From Orientallactaga sibirica (lineage: Eukaryota > Chordata > Mammalia > Rodentia > Dipodidae), in assembly GCA_036365145.1 (NCBI GenBank), contig JAEOAD010000052.1, positions 15,172,001 to 15,236,000 of the forward strand: a stretch of DNA of 64,000 nt, written 5' to 3'. The notes beneath the pieces were generated by a model that was not told the origin of the DNA, did no database searches, and saw only the letters and a program-made list of their open reading frames with translations. Below are positions 1 to 11,382 of this stretch, one piece after another. The number at the start of each line of letters is the position of its first letter. Position 1 is the first letter of the stretch. Position numbers and translations under genes: made by a program.

Positions 1-235
1 ACTGGAGAATAGAACAGGGATCGTTTGGCTTTGCAGGAAAGCGCCTTAACCGCTAAGCCATCTCTCCAGCCCCTAATTAAAAAAGTATTTCAGGGGGCTA
101 GACATAGTGGCGCACGCCTTTAATCCCAGCACTTGAAAGGCAAAGATAGGAGGATCGCCATGAGTTCAAGGCCATCTTGAGACTGCACAGTGAATTCCTG
201 GTCAGTCTGGGCCCTACCTCGAAAAATAAAAAAAT
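1..235. repeat. SINE fragments in SLC4A1AP intron 2
   Basis: A minus-oriented B2-like SINE head (about 1-76, ending with the reverse complement of GGCTGGAGAGATGGCTTAGCGG), then a plus-oriented B1-like element (about 92-235) with CCTTTAATCCCAGCACTTG and an A-rich tail. Confidence 0.85.
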
Positions 236-303
236 TTTAAAAATTCTATTTCAGGGTACCTATCACCAGTAATAAACTCACAATCTGGCAGCAATTTTCT
301 TAC

Positions 304-496
304 CCATTCCCCATGTGCAACCCATCTCATCCTCTTGACTACTACTTCTCTTCTGTTCCGTGGCATCCACATCCTCCTCGTCATCCGAGTCATCGCCTAA
401 CATCTTCTTCTCCAATAACATCTGTTGCTGCTTGCGAAGTTCTTTCAACTGCGTTACTGTTAACTCAGATTCTGCCTCCCTGTCTTCTTCCGGTCC
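304..496 (-). CDS. SLC4A1AP: SLC4A1AP coding exon 2
   Basis: 193 bp between acceptor TTGATTGATCAG|GGACCG (exon begins at 496) and donor ATGG|GTAAGA (exon ends at 304). It encodes a Glu/Lys/Gln-rich stretch with an acidic DDSDDEEDVD run. Confidence 0.92.
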
Positions 497-1352
497 CTGA
501 TCAATCAAGCCCCCCACCAAAAGAAAACATTTTAGAGTTCAGGAATGAGGATATTGTTTTCAGAGATACAGCCATGTATGTCGAGTCTGTAGATGAGGGT
601 CCAAACGGAACCCTCTACTTTTGCAACTGCTGACCAGAAGAATCTTTCTCACGTAAAACTTAAGCTCGGAATCCCAGCAAAGTCTCACGATTTCATTTTA
701 GGGCTTCCCCCCCCCCCCTTACCTGCAGGATAAAGAGCCGGGTGCTGCCTCCAAAGCGGAAAACGTGCCCGACGTGGACTCTACAATAGGTGCGCGGTGG
801 GATTCGAGTTTTGTTGAGGAAAGTGCCATGGGTACTTCCCAGATCATAGAGGTAGAAACCCTGCCCGTGACCGTCGCCTTCCTCGTCGGGGTCGGACGCC
901 CGGTGCTGCAGCGCGGCGTGGTACCGGGACACGGAAGGATGCTCCAGGGAGATGTCGCACGTCGGCAACCTTCCGAAGAGGCAGCAGCTCGTCCCTTGCA
1001 AACTACGGGTACCAAGGATGGTGCCACCCTTCAGGGTTTCTAGACTGTAGGGGGCGGTGGCGGGGCTGCCCCACGCCGGTTCCTGGTACGGGGGAGCTCT
1101 CGCCGGGCCGCCGGGGGAAGACAGTGGCCGCGGGGCCCGCGGCGGCTCCAGCCGTTCGCCGCCCGCCTCCCCAGAGTCGGGCTCCGGCAGCGTCGGGGGA
1201 CGTGGCTCCTTCTTCGCGTCCTCCGGGTTCGCGGGGCCGTCAGCCGGGGCCTCAGTGCACACGGCCGGGGGCGCGGGCAGAACGGGTTTCTTGAACTCGC
1301 CCCCGACTCCTTCCGACGCTGGCAGCTGCGGCGGAGCTGGAGCATCCGCCAT
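304..1352 (-). CDS. SLC4A1AP: SLC4A1AP (kanadaptin), coding exons 1-2, 5' part of gene only
   Basis: The N-terminal part of kanadaptin, read right to left; the rest of the gene lies beyond the left edge. Exon 1 (723-1352) starts at the only in-frame ATG (1352). It encodes a proline/alanine-rich head of about 115 residues, then a forkhead-associated (FHA) domain with the family landmarks LFGR, SVSRYHA and LGSTHGTFLN. Exon 2 (304-496) continues in phase after LFILQ with GPEEDREAESEL and a charged, probably coiled segment ending DEMGCTWGMG, which matches kanadaptin as I remember it. FHA domains bind phosphothreonine peptides. Kanadaptin was first described as a kidney anion-exchanger adaptor; later work placed it mainly in the nucleus, so its role is unsettled. 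The gene is head-to-head with SUPT7L, with 276 bp between this ATG and the first ATG of the SUPT7L leader. Identification is firm. Confidence 0.95.
723..1352 (-). CDS. SLC4A1AP: SLC4A1AP coding exon 1
   Basis: 210 codons from ATG at 1352 to the donor CTGCAG|GTAAGG at 723, ending in phase 0. It holds the whole FHA domain. The open frame extends upstream to 1397 only through a TTG, so 1352 is the start. Confidence 0.93.
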
Positions 1353-1640
1353 CCTCCACCCGGCGCCTCGTCGAAATGCGACCGCCGGAAACCGCAACCC
1401 TCACTCCGCACGTTCCTCTCCGCGCCCCGTCCCCACCCTCCACCCTCCAATCCCACCTCCCCGCGGCTTCTCGGGGCCGCGAAGGCAGAGTCGCCTCCTC
1501 AAGACCCACAGAGCTGTAGCGCGGTGCGTAACACTGGAAGAACGGAAAAGGGCAGGGGTGGTGCCGTGCGGACGCGGACATCTTTCGAGGTTGCAACAGG
1601 ATATACTGACTTCCTGTGGCCTAGTGGGATGGAGAAGAAG
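1353..1640. promoter_or_regulatory. CpG-rich bidirectional promoter of SLC4A1AP and SUPT7L
   Basis: The gap between the SLC4A1AP ATG (minus, 1352) and the SUPT7L leader is rich in CpG and has no SINEs. A CCAAT box lies near 1446. ETS-type GGAA/TTCC cores lie at about 1386, 1611 (ACTTCCTG) and 1643 (CTTCCGG). No TATA box is evident. Divergent transcription is inferred from the gene orientations; exact start sites cannot be read from sequence. Confidence 0.7.
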
Positions 1641-1754
1641 CGCTTCCGGCAGCTTTGGCCCATGATCAATAAGCAGCTTTCCCGGCAGGACGAGGTCCTC
1701 GCCTTGGGCCTCCCAGAGTCGGACGCGGGCTCCGGCGGCGCCTGGAACGCGGCG
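1629..1754 (+). other. SUPT7L: Probable first exon of SUPT7L with an upstream ORF
   Basis: An ATG at 1629 opens a 42-codon basic N-terminal reading frame (MEKKRFRQLWPM...) ending exactly at a good donor, GCGGCG|GTGAGT (1754). A plausible acceptor in front of the main coding exon is at 3831 (TTTTTCAG|GGAAAA). Joined, the frame runs another 45 codons and stops at about 3967, before the SUPT7L ATG at 4019. That would be an upstream ORF of about 87 codons. The exon boundaries are predictions; transcript data would settle them. Confidence 0.5.
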
Positions 1755-3831
1755 GTGAGTACTGGCGCAGCGCGTGCCCGGCGCGAGCGCCCCTCGCCCG
1801 CCCGCCTTCCGCACCCCCAACTTGGGTTCCGTACCACGCCCTCCTGATCCCTTCGGGGAAGTTAGGAAAGAGGGCAGGATTTTTTCGTTGGTGGTGGTGT
1901 TCATTTATTATTTCGAAACGAACCATTGAGGCAGCGCAGTTAAGTGATGAAAAGACTGGGCTCCGAAGCCTGTGTTGCCTTTCGCCTTTTGCATATATGA
2001 CACTGGGCAAGACACTGTGCTGCAGCTGCCGCACCTGAAAAATGCGCATATGATAATCTTTTTTTTTCCCCCACAGGATTGTTGGGAAAATTGAACTACG
2101 CAATAAATGTGAGGCCTGGAATGTAGTAATCCTTCAGTAAATGTCCAGGCACCATACCAAAAGAATAGCCATAACCTGTGGGAGAATAAAGTTGATTGAG
2201 ATTAATACTCAACTAAATTTAAAGTCCAGGGATAAATGCAAAAGGATATGAGAATATAAGGAAGAGATACATACTGGGGAAATGATAGAGGGTGGTGGTG
2301 TAAGATTATCCTTAACAAATGCAAGTCTAATAAGGATATAGAAGTTTGGCAGGGCATTTCTGGCAGAGATCGTAGTTTAAAGAGTCAATTTATGGGAAAA
2401 GTCTGAAGTTCTTTAGAAGTGAATTGTATGATGTTGTTAGTAAAAGGCAAAAGATTTATCCGATCTGAAGAGAAACCAGAGTCTGTATGATATTCTTAGA
2501 AAACAACGGTCAGTAGGTCAGGGAGCTCCTCTATGTGCTTGCACGGCACTGAATCGGTGCCTTTAGAACAGCACTTATTGCATACTATTACACTGGAATA
2601 CTTGGTTTCTGTTACTGTCCCTCGTCTCAGGAGTTTGCATTATTGGTCTTTGTCTCCTCACATAATGCCTGACATTCTGTTAATGTTTAATGAACTTGAC
2701 GAGACACTTAGGCAATTAGTCTGGAGGAGTGGGTTGAAACCAGACTGTGAGTTTTGTTGAATGGTAAGCTTTCTGATTGACTTTTTACAAGGGGCAAGGG
2801 AAAGCATTTTGGAGGCATATTTTGAGTTTGTCTGTTTGAAACAAGCAATCAACAAAAAACCAAAGGCTAGAATGTAGCTCAGTGTCAAAGCACTTGCTTG
2901 ATCCCCAGTACCTAAAAAAAAAAAAAGAGTCGGGGAGAGAATTAAGCTGGGCACACCTTTAATCCCAGCACTTGGGAGGCAGATGTGAGGCGATCACAGT
3001 GAGTTCAAGGCCAGCCTGAGAGTACATAGTGAATTAGCCAGGTTAGCCTAGGCTAGAGTGAGACCCTACCTCAAAAAAAGTTTTAAAAAGGTCTGGAGAG
3101 ATGGCTTAGCGGTTAAGGCACCTGCCTCCTAAGCCTAAGAACGCTGGTTCCAATGTCCAGTGGTTCCAATCTCCAGGTCCCACGTTTAGCCAGATGCAAA
3201 GCAACGCAAGGGTGCAATGCCACACTTGACAAGGAGGCGCACGCATCTGGATTTCGTTCGCAGCAGCTGAGAGGCTGCTGGTGCACCCATTCTCTATCTG
3301 TCTTCCTCTCCCTCTCTCGGTGTCTCTCTCCAAAAAAAAAAAAAAACTGAAACAGTTTAAAAAAGGGGGGGGAGGGCTAAGTTTAGCAGCAGTGCAAAGA
3401 ATAGATTAGATGCAAAGAGAGGATACTAGTTAGAAGTAGCAGGAATCTCGCATAATCGTCTCCGTGTAAATCAGAATTTGAGAACATAAGACTAAAGGTT
3501 CAAGCCCTAGTGGTTTTTTTTTTTTTTTTTTTTGAATAGGGGTCTCACTCTGGCTCAGGCTGACCTGGAATTAACTATGTAGTCTCAGGGTGAACTCAAA
3601 TCCTACCTCTGCCTGAGTGCTGGGATTAAAGGCGTGAGCCACCACGCCCGGCTTAAGCCCTAGTGTTTTTAATAGTATTTACTTATTCAGTACAGTTGTC
3701 AAAATACTTTGAGAAATACTCCAAGCCTTTGCAGTCACTCGTCTCGTAATGACTTAGATTCTATTCTGTAGTTCAGTACAACAGTAATTGTGTGGTTGCC
3801 TCTAACAGTTATATTTCTCTTAATTTTTCAG
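1755..3831. repeat. SUPT7L first intron: unique sequence and SINEs
   Basis: 1755-2860 shows nothing I recognise. Then come an ID-like tRNA-derived SINE (about 2865-2925), a B1 plus (2945-3085), a long B2-like SINE plus (3091-3347) of the Cys-box subfamily with a decayed CTCF-like core, and a B1 minus (3512-3655). Confidence 0.75.
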
Positions 3832-4018
3832 GGAAAACATCTTTGGTCCTACAGTTTGTTAACACTGACATTTTTCAAAGAGGTCTTAGTTTACTTTTAT
3901 GTAAATAACTGCCTAGATTTCATAGATTGCACTATAGAAACCTATAATCTACAATTGCCGAAGTTTTAAACACACTAAACAGAGATTTACCTGAAAGTAC
4001 ATCCCTTCTGATTCCAAA

Positions 4019-4431
4019 ATGTTGAGATACTGGGGAGAGATACCCATATCCTCAAGCCAGACCAACAGAAGCTCCTTTGATCTGCTTCCACGGGAGTTCC
4101 GTCTGGTGGAAGTCCATGACCCACCTCTGCACCAGCCTTCAGCCAATAAGCCCAAGCCCCCCACTATGCTAGACATCCCCTCAGAGCCATGCAGCCTTAC
4201 CATCCATACCATTCAGTTGATCCAGCACAACCGACGTCTTCGCAACCTCATCGCCACAGCCCAAGCCCAGAATCCACAGCAGACGGACGGTGTGAAGACT
4301 GAAGAGAGCGAACCTCTTCCCTCCTGCCCTGGGTCGCCTCCTCTCCCTGATGACCTTCTACCTTTAGACTGTAAGAACCCCAACGCGCCGTTCCAGGTCC
4401 GGCACAGTGACCCAGAGAGCGACTTCTATCG
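4019..4431 (+). CDS. SUPT7L: SUPT7L coding exon 1
   Basis: ATG at 4019 (context CAAAATGT) to donor CTATCG|GTAAGG at 4431, 137 codons plus 2 bases. The exon probably begins at the acceptor at 3831, with about 187 bp of 5' UTR before the ATG. Confidence 0.95.
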
Positions 4432-5901
4432 GTAAGGCAAAGCTTCACTGTATCCCACTGATCGGGGAATCTTCCCATAACCCTGCCTGTTAAGTCTGTA
4501 ATAGCATTTCCATTTCCTCATGCGGAAACTGAAGCTGAGTTATTTACTTCACCAAAGTTGCTCAAGTCATTTGTGGGAAGTTTCTGTTGTGTGCCATGCA
4601 AAACACTACCCTGATATATTTTGAAAGGCCATGGCTTCATGGTCTTCTATGTGATTTACTTAATGAAAGTGTATATTATGGATTTAGTGTCTTCAAATTG
4701 AGACTCAGGTTTTGTTTGGTTTTGGGCCATACTGGGAATCAAACCCAGGGTCTTGTGATGCTAGCCAAGTGCTCTACCACAATGCTACGTCCTTAGCTCA
4801 ATATATATATATATATATTTGGTGTTTTTCAACGTAGGGTCTCCCGCTAGCCCAGGCTGACCTGAAACTCACTCTGTAGTTCCAGATTGGCCTTGAATTC
4901 AAAAAAGAAATATTCTTACATAATCACAATCACAATACCATTATTATCACAACAAAATAAATAAGCATTAATTAAGCCACCTAAGAAGATCATAGCCAAA
5001 TTCCTCCAGTTGTCCCCAATGTTTTATTTTTGTCTTTTTGGTTTTGGGGTTTTTTTTTTTTTAGGTAGGGTTTTGCTTCAGCCCAGGCCAACCTGGAATT
5101 CACTGTGTAGTCCCAGGTTGCCCTCAAACTCATGGCAATACTCCTACCTCTGTCTCCTGAGTGCTGGGATTAAAGGCATTCACCTTGCCAGCCAGGTGGT
5201 GGTTTTTGTTGTTGTTGTTTGTTTGTTTGTTTGTTTGTTTGTTTGTTTTGAGGTAGGGTCTCACTCTGGTCCAGGCTGACCTGGAATTCACTATTTAGTC
5301 TCAGGGTGGCCTTGAACTCATGGTGATCCTCCTGCCTCTGCCTCCCGAGTGCTGGGATTAAAGGCGTGCGCCACCATGCCCGGCGGTTTTTGTTGTTTTT
5401 GAGACAAGGTCTCCAATAGCCAAAGCCAGCCTTTAACTTGGTATGTACTTGAGGATGACCTTGAACTTCTGATTCTCCAAAGCCTTGACCTGCCAAGTGC
5501 TAGCATTATAGGCATATGCTACCATTCCCAGCTCTCAAAATATTTGTTTTAATTTTATTTAACTGAGAGAATAATTTTTTAATAGATATATTTTTCCCAT
5601 TCAGAATCTAACAAAGATTCATGCATTGTGTATCATTTTTATGCCTCTTTAGTGTCTGTGAGTTCAGGATATGTATCTTACAGATAATTGTATTACTGGT
5701 TTTGCTGGTTATTTCCTCAAAATTAGATTCATATTGAAAGTAAGAATATGGAATGGAGAGATGGCTTAGTGGTTAAGGCATTTGCCTGCAATGCCAGAGG
5801 ACCCAGGTCAGTTCTCCAGGACCCACGTTAGCCAGATGTACAAGTGTCACATGCATCTGGAGTTCGTTTGCAATGGCTGGAGTCCCTGGTATGCCCATTC
5901 T

Positions 5902-5941
<40 letters not shown>

Positions 5942-7976
5942 CTTTCTATCTCTGTAACACTCTCTGAAATAAATAAAATTAAAATATTAAAAGCAAGAAT
6001 ACCACAGAAGTAATACTGTATATCATGTATCATATTTGCTTATTGGTGATAATAGTTACTATTTGAATTTTTCCATGCTAATGAGAAAAGAACAGAAATG
6101 AGACTTAATATGTAGGGATTATAGTCAGGCCATATGATGTCAGGAACATTGTGTAATTAAAGGTTCTGACATCATTGGGAATAATAAAAGGGGGATAACT
6201 GCCATGACATGAGCTAGTATAAATATGCCCAATTCAAAAACAAAACAATGGGGGAGGGGAGGGAAATATCATGTGTTTTTTGTATGTGAGTATAGAAGTT
6301 GTCAATAAAAAAATAATAATAATAATAATAATAATAAAACCTTGTAACCAATGGGCCTGGTGGCATAGCCTGTATTTCCAGCTGTTAGAGAGGGTGTGCA
6401 GTAGGATTGCAATTTTAAGAGCTGCCTGGTCCTACCTCAACTTCCCACGTGCTAAAATCATAGGCATGAGCCACCACTCAGCCTTAGTTTGTTTTTATTT
6501 TTCTTATTTTTTTTTCAAGGTATGGTCTTGTTCTAGTTCCAGCTGATCTGGAACTCACTCTGTAGTCCCAGGCTAGCCTCCTACCTACCTTCCAAGTGCT
6601 AGGATTAAAGGCATGCACCACCATGCCAGGCTTGGTTTTGTTCATCCCCCCCCCCAAAGTAGGGTCTCACTGTAGCCCAGGCTGACCTGGAATTCACTAT
6701 GTATTCTCAGGGTGGCCTCAAACTCACAGTGATCCTCCTACTTCTGCCTCCTGAGTGCTGGGATTAAAGGTGTGCACCATCATGCCTGGCTTTTTAAATT
6801 TTTGTTTTATATATAAAGCAACAGGTTATGCTCTTCCCTCCCTTCGCTCTGCCCCCTGACACCCTGTGGGGTAGCAGGAACTGGGTCTTAGGGTCTTTCT
6901 ACCCACTGTCGGGTTCTTACAATCTTTCCTCCCCTCTTCTCCAACGTTCCCTGAGCCATGGCAGGCCTGTTGGCAGTCTGAAAAGTGAATTGTTTTCTTA
7001 GAAAGCTGGACCAGTGATTTGGCTGGAATTGTAAAACTCGTTGGTATAAGATTATTACAACAAAGATTTGGCAGAAAGAAGCTTGAAACGATTTCTTTTG
7101 GGGAAGGTTTGCTGGAGGAGGGGAGCTATGCCATGAAGAGCAGAGCAGGGTTCCAAAGTCAGAGAGGCTTCGGTTCCAGTGAATAAAGTGAGAGGTCCCT
7201 TCCTATATGTTTTCAGAGGAGGAAAGTCCTAGGTGCCCTGCGACCCAGCCAGGAGCCACAGAGACACTGACTGATAGGGCTGAGAGGGGTCAGGAAGGCA
7301 CTGGGCTTGCTTCGGTCAAAGAGATACTGCTGCTGCAGGTGGGCATGGCTACCTTCCTCCAGAGCGGCAGCTTGCATGTTCAAACACTGGGGACACAAGT
7401 CGGTCCCCCATGGGCAAGAGCACTGAAACACTGTGTCTCCACTTTCAGTGGGAAAGGAGAACCTGTGACGGAACTGAGCTGGCACTCCTGTCGACAGCTG
7501 CTCTACCAGGCAGTGGCCACAATCCTAGCCCACGCAGGCTTCGAGTGTGCTCATGAGAGTGTCCTGGAGACCCTCACTGATGTGGCACATGAGTACTGCC
7601 TTAAGTTCACCAAGTTGCTGCGCTTTGCCGTGGACCGGGAGGCTCTGCTGGGGCAGACTCCGTTCCCTGACGTTATGGAGCAGGTGTTCCACGAAGTGGG
7701 AATCGGCAGTGTGCTCTCCCTGCAGAAGTTCTGGCAGCACCGCATCAAGGACTATCACACGTACATGCTACAGGTGAGGTGATGCTTCGAGAAGCGGGAG
7801 GCATTCACAACACTTGTTAGAGAGCACAGCACAGGGTGAGTGACATTTCTCTCCTGGCCTCTGTCTACTCCATTGTCCTCATCACTAGCCTAGACAGACA
7901 CTAGGGCATTCTTTAATCAGGGGCCACTGTGTGCTTGGTGCTTCTGGAAGAAATACACAAGTACATAGAATCTTGG

Positions 7977-8025
<49 letters not shown>

Positions 8026-11000
8026 AGGCAAGGTCTCATGTAACCCAAGCTGGCTTCAAACTCAGTGTAGCCAAGGATGGCCTTCAATTTCTGATCCTCC
8101 TCCCTTCACCTCTCAAGCATTAGGCTCACAGGTGTGCATCCACCATACCCAGTTTATACCGTGCTGGGGATCAAACCAGGGTTTCATGTATGCTAGGCAA
8201 ACACTGTACCAGCTGAGTTAGAGCCCCAACCTGGTTAGCATTACTTCATTTGACAGATACTTTTATTGGTTTGATTTTTTTAGAGGTAGGATTTCACTCT
8301 AGCCCAGGCTGACCTGTGTAGTCTCAGGGTGGCCTTGAACTCATGGTGTTTCTCCTACCTCTGCCTCCCGAGTGCTGGGATTAAAGGCGTGCACCACCAC
8401 GCCCATCTTGGAGGTAGTGTCTCCTTCTAGCCCAGGATGACCTGAAATTCACCATGTAGTCTTGATCTCTCAACGATCCTCCTACCTCTGCCTCCTGAGT
8501 GCTGGGATTAAAGGTGTGTGCCACCATACCCAGCTCAAAACTTGTCTTTTAACTCATATTGTTGATTTTTCCTTAAGATGCCTTAAGTTGATTAGCCTAT
8601 ATGCTTCTAACATGTCCTTGGAAACTTAACTCTTGTTTGCCAACAGATTAGTAAGCAGCTCTCTGAAGAATACGAAAGAATTGTCAACCCTGAGAAATCC
8701 ACAGAGGACACTAAACCTGTGAAGATCAAAGAGGAACCCGTGAGTGACATCACATTTCCTGTCAGTGAGGAGCTGGAGGCTGACCTTGCTTCTGGAGATC
8801 AGTCCCTGCCCATGGGCGTCCTTGGGTCTCAGAGTGAGCGCTTTCCATCCAACCTGGAGGTGGAAGCTTCACCACAGGCTTCAAGTAAGAAAAAAAGCCA
8901 TTGAAAATCATTTCAGTTCTGGGAGATCTGCTGGTCTAGCACTGAACTAGCATTTTGGAGTCAAGCTCTGGATGGGAGAACAAAAGTAGAAGTGAACGGG
9001 GTGTGGTGTCACACACCTTTAATCCCTGCACTTGGGAGCCTGCGGTAGGAGGATGGCTGTGAGTTCAAGGCCACCCTGAGACTACATAGTGAATTCCAGG
9101 TCAGCCTGGGCTAGAGCGAGACCCTGCCTTGAAAAAGAAAATTTTAAAAAAGTAGGGGGCTGGAGTGATGGCTTAGTGGTTAAGGCGCCTTCCTCCTAAG
9201 CCTAAGAATGCTGGTTCCAATCTCCAGGTCCCACATTTAGCCAGAGGCAAAGGGGTGCGATGCTGCACTTGACCACAAGGGGGCGCACGCAGCTGAGAGG
9301 CTGCTGGCGGCCCATCTCTGTCTTCCTCTCCCTCTCTGTCTCTTTCTTGTCTCTCTCCCCCAAAAAAAATTAATTAAATTAATTAATTAATTAAATTAAA
9401 TTAAAAAGTAGGAGTGGGCAATGTGAGAAGCCCTAAAATAGAGTGTCATTGATCCAAAGATACCTGAAGTCATCTTTCTACTTAATGAAGGGAGGACTTG
9501 CAGCTTTACAGGCATTCTTCACCTAGAATGTGGTTGTGCTATGTGTTACTTTGTTCATTACCAAGGCATGGGTACAGCTGACACAGCTGTTCAGGCATAC
9601 CCTCCTTAGTATTGGTCCTTCTTGAGAGCTGGTTTGGAGGTTCTAGCAGGGGAGCACAGCTACTCGGATACCCTTGACCAAAGACCAGTCCTCTATTCGG
9701 GGAAGGTCATCCTCTTCAACTGAGCTCACAGCTTCGGGAGGGACACATGGAGTGGTGAGGGAGGAAGGGGACACCCGCCTAGCCAGCCAGATCAGCCGGT
9801 TCAACCCTGGCAATCAATGGGGGTGAATGATGTCGCAGCCAGATCGTCCTCACATCCAGTATTGGTCCTTCATTATTTACCAGTGTGTGTGTGCTTATGT
9901 ACACACCAGGTCTCTTGCCATTGCCAATGAACATCTGGCTTTATTGAACACTGGCCAGTAGCTTTTGCAAGCAAGTGCCTTTAACTGCTGAGCTCCTACC
10001 CTCAGGCTCCCATTGCTTGTTCTTAGTTGAATATGATGGATGTTGGGAGGCTGGAGGCATGCTTATCACTAGAGAACTCCAAAAAGTTGCAGATGGAAGG
10101 GGTTGAAATAGGTCTACGCTGCTGGACAGCTGGTCTCTTGTAAGATTAGGGCTGTGATGACATTAGGGACCAAAATAACAGGCTCATTCCAATGGTTTGG
10201 TTTGGTTTGGGTTTTTGTTGTTGTTGTTGTTGTTTTTGGTTTTTCAAGGTAGGGTTTCACTTGATAGCCCAGGCTGACCTGGAATTCACTCTGTAGTCTC
10301 AGGGTGGCCTTGAACTCATGGCAATCTTTCTACCTCTGCCTCCCGAGTGCTGGGATTAAAGGCGTGTGCCACCATACCTGTCTCATTCCTCGATTTTTAG
10401 ATTACGTTTTTATTTATTTATTGAGACAGGGTTCCCTATGTAGTCTAGGTTGGCTCTCGAACTCAAGATCTTCTGCTTCAGCCTCCCATGTGCTGAGATC
10501 GCAGATGTGAGCCACTGCATGCTATCTGACTCACTAGTTGAATTAGTTAAAATTGCAAGTTAAATTTACAAACATAAATGGTTACTTCATGAGTGCATAA
10601 GTGATTCAAGGAGCAAATCCTCAAGTGTGGCCCAAGTAAAGAAGCAGGGGAGGACACAGGCTAGGACCTTGTTTCTCGTCAGTGGAACCAGGGAGGAAAC
10701 TGCTGTCAGCATTACATAGTTTACATAGCGTCCAATTGGAGTTTTCAGAATGAAAGGACCAGAGAGACCCAAACGAAGGTCAAGAAAACAAGGTACCCCA
10801 TAAAAGAAGGAACAATAGGCAAACTCCTGAACAAGGCTTGGAATTGTGTCTGCTGTTGGCCAGGAAATGGACTCTTTCCACCTAGTTTGACTTTACTTTC
10901 CTGGTATTGGAAATGGGAACTTGGAGGCTGATGAGATGAGATGAGGATGGAAGAAGTGGAAAGAAGAGTTGGTGATTTGGGGTAGCATTTTGAGTCATTG

Positions 11001-11382
11001 AATGCCCCCAGAATTGTAGTCAACACGGGGCTCACAGGACACTAATCAACCATGGGTGGGACATTCCTTTTTGTTCTGCCCTGGTTTACTACTGGGTAAT
11101 GGTTTCCCTTCATTTCCAGGTGCAGAGGTAAATGCTTCTCCTCTTTGGAACCTGGCCCATGTGAAGATGGAGCCTCAAGAGAGCGAAGAAGGCAATGTGT
11201 CTGGGCATGGCGTGCTGGGCAGTGATGTCTTTGAGGAACCAATGTCGGGCATGAGTGAAGCTGGTATCCCTCAGAGCCCTGATGACTCGGACAGCAGCTA
11301 TGGCTCCCACTCCACTGACAGCCTCATGGGGTCCTCCCCTGTCTTCAACCAACGCTACAAGAAGAAGATGAGGAAAATATAA
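4019..11382 (+). CDS. SUPT7L: SUPT7L (STAF65gamma), SAGA/STAGA complex subunit, full coding region
   Basis: Four coding exons, 4019-4431, 7449-7773, 8647-8884 and 11120-11382, join in frame into 412 residues plus stop; I recall 414 for human. The protein starts MLRYWGEIPIS; human is MNLQRYWGE, which accounts for the two-residue difference. The segment TELSWHSCRQLLYQAV to about DREALLG (near residues 140-220) is the histone-fold (Bromo_TP-type) domain, by which this subunit pairs with TAF10 in SAGA. The KIKEEP motif and the flanking VSEELEADL region lie in exon 3. The C-terminus is Ser/Asp-rich and ends in basic KKKMRKI. The protein acts in the nucleus as an architectural subunit of a histone-acetylating co-activator. 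All splice sites are GT/AG and no lesions were seen. The gene is divergent from SLC4A1AP and convergent with GPN1. Confidence 0.97.
4432..7448. repeat. SUPT7L intron between coding exons 1 and 2: SINEs, L1 3' end
   Basis: ID-like minus (about 4725-4798); B1 minus copies at about 4818-4900, 5062-5190, 5250-5385, 6505-6630 and 6655-6790; a decayed B1 at 5395-5535; B2-like plus (5751-5985) with a (CT)n tract. An L1 3' end at about 6190-6345 has a G-rich stretch, GTTGTCAATAAA and an (AAT)n tail. (GTTT)n lies at 5215-5247. About 6795-7448 looks unique. The open frame running into exon 2 from 7207 is intronic read-through. Confidence 0.7.
7449..7773 (+). CDS. SUPT7L: SUPT7L coding exon 2 (histone-fold exon)
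   Basis: Acceptor CCACTTTCAG|TGGGAA; donor CTACAG|GTGAGG. It completes an Arg codon with the previous exon and encodes GKGEPVTELSW through HTYMLQ, covering the histone fold. Confidence 0.96.
7774..8646. repeat. SUPT7L intron between coding exons 2 and 3: SINE cluster
   Basis: A 45-base T run (7978-8024) heads a decayed B1 minus (to about 8155). It is followed by an ID-like minus (8160-8235) and two B1 minus copies (8280-8405 and 8408-8535). Confidence 0.75.
8647..8884 (+). CDS. SUPT7L: SUPT7L coding exon 3
   Basis: Acceptor GCCAACAG|ATTAGT; donor CTTCAA|GTAAGA. Encodes ISKQLSEEYERIV through EASPQAS and leaves one base of a Ser codon for the next exon. Confidence 0.95.
8885..11119. repeat. 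SUPT7L intron between coding exons 3 and 4: SINEs and unique sequence
   Basis: B1 plus (8995-9140); B2-like plus of the long subfamily (9155-9405) with a perfect CCACAAGGGGGCGC at 9273-9286; B1 minus (10240-10383); decayed B1 minus (10410-10530). About 9410-10195 and 10540-11119 look unique, with no exon signal. Confidence 0.7.
11120..11382 (+). CDS. SUPT7L: SUPT7L last coding exon
   Basis: Acceptor CATTTCCAG|GTGCAG; the frame runs AEVNASPLWNLAHVKMEPQ through MRKI and stops with TAA at 11380-11382. Confidence 0.96.

Noticed and set aside
313..633. Plus-strand open frame of about 106 codons
   Set aside because: It is antisense to SLC4A1AP exon 2 and its flanking intron. The minus-strand reading matches kanadaptin with correct splice sites.
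5215..5247. Short regular repeats such as (GTTT)n, considered as an array
   Set aside because: They are simple microsatellites, mostly at SINE tails, without spacers. Nothing here is a CRISPR array.
7207..7448. Open frame upstream of SUPT7L exon 2, in frame with it
   Set aside because: A good acceptor at 7448 and the exact continuation DFYR/GKGEP from the previous exon show that this part is intron.
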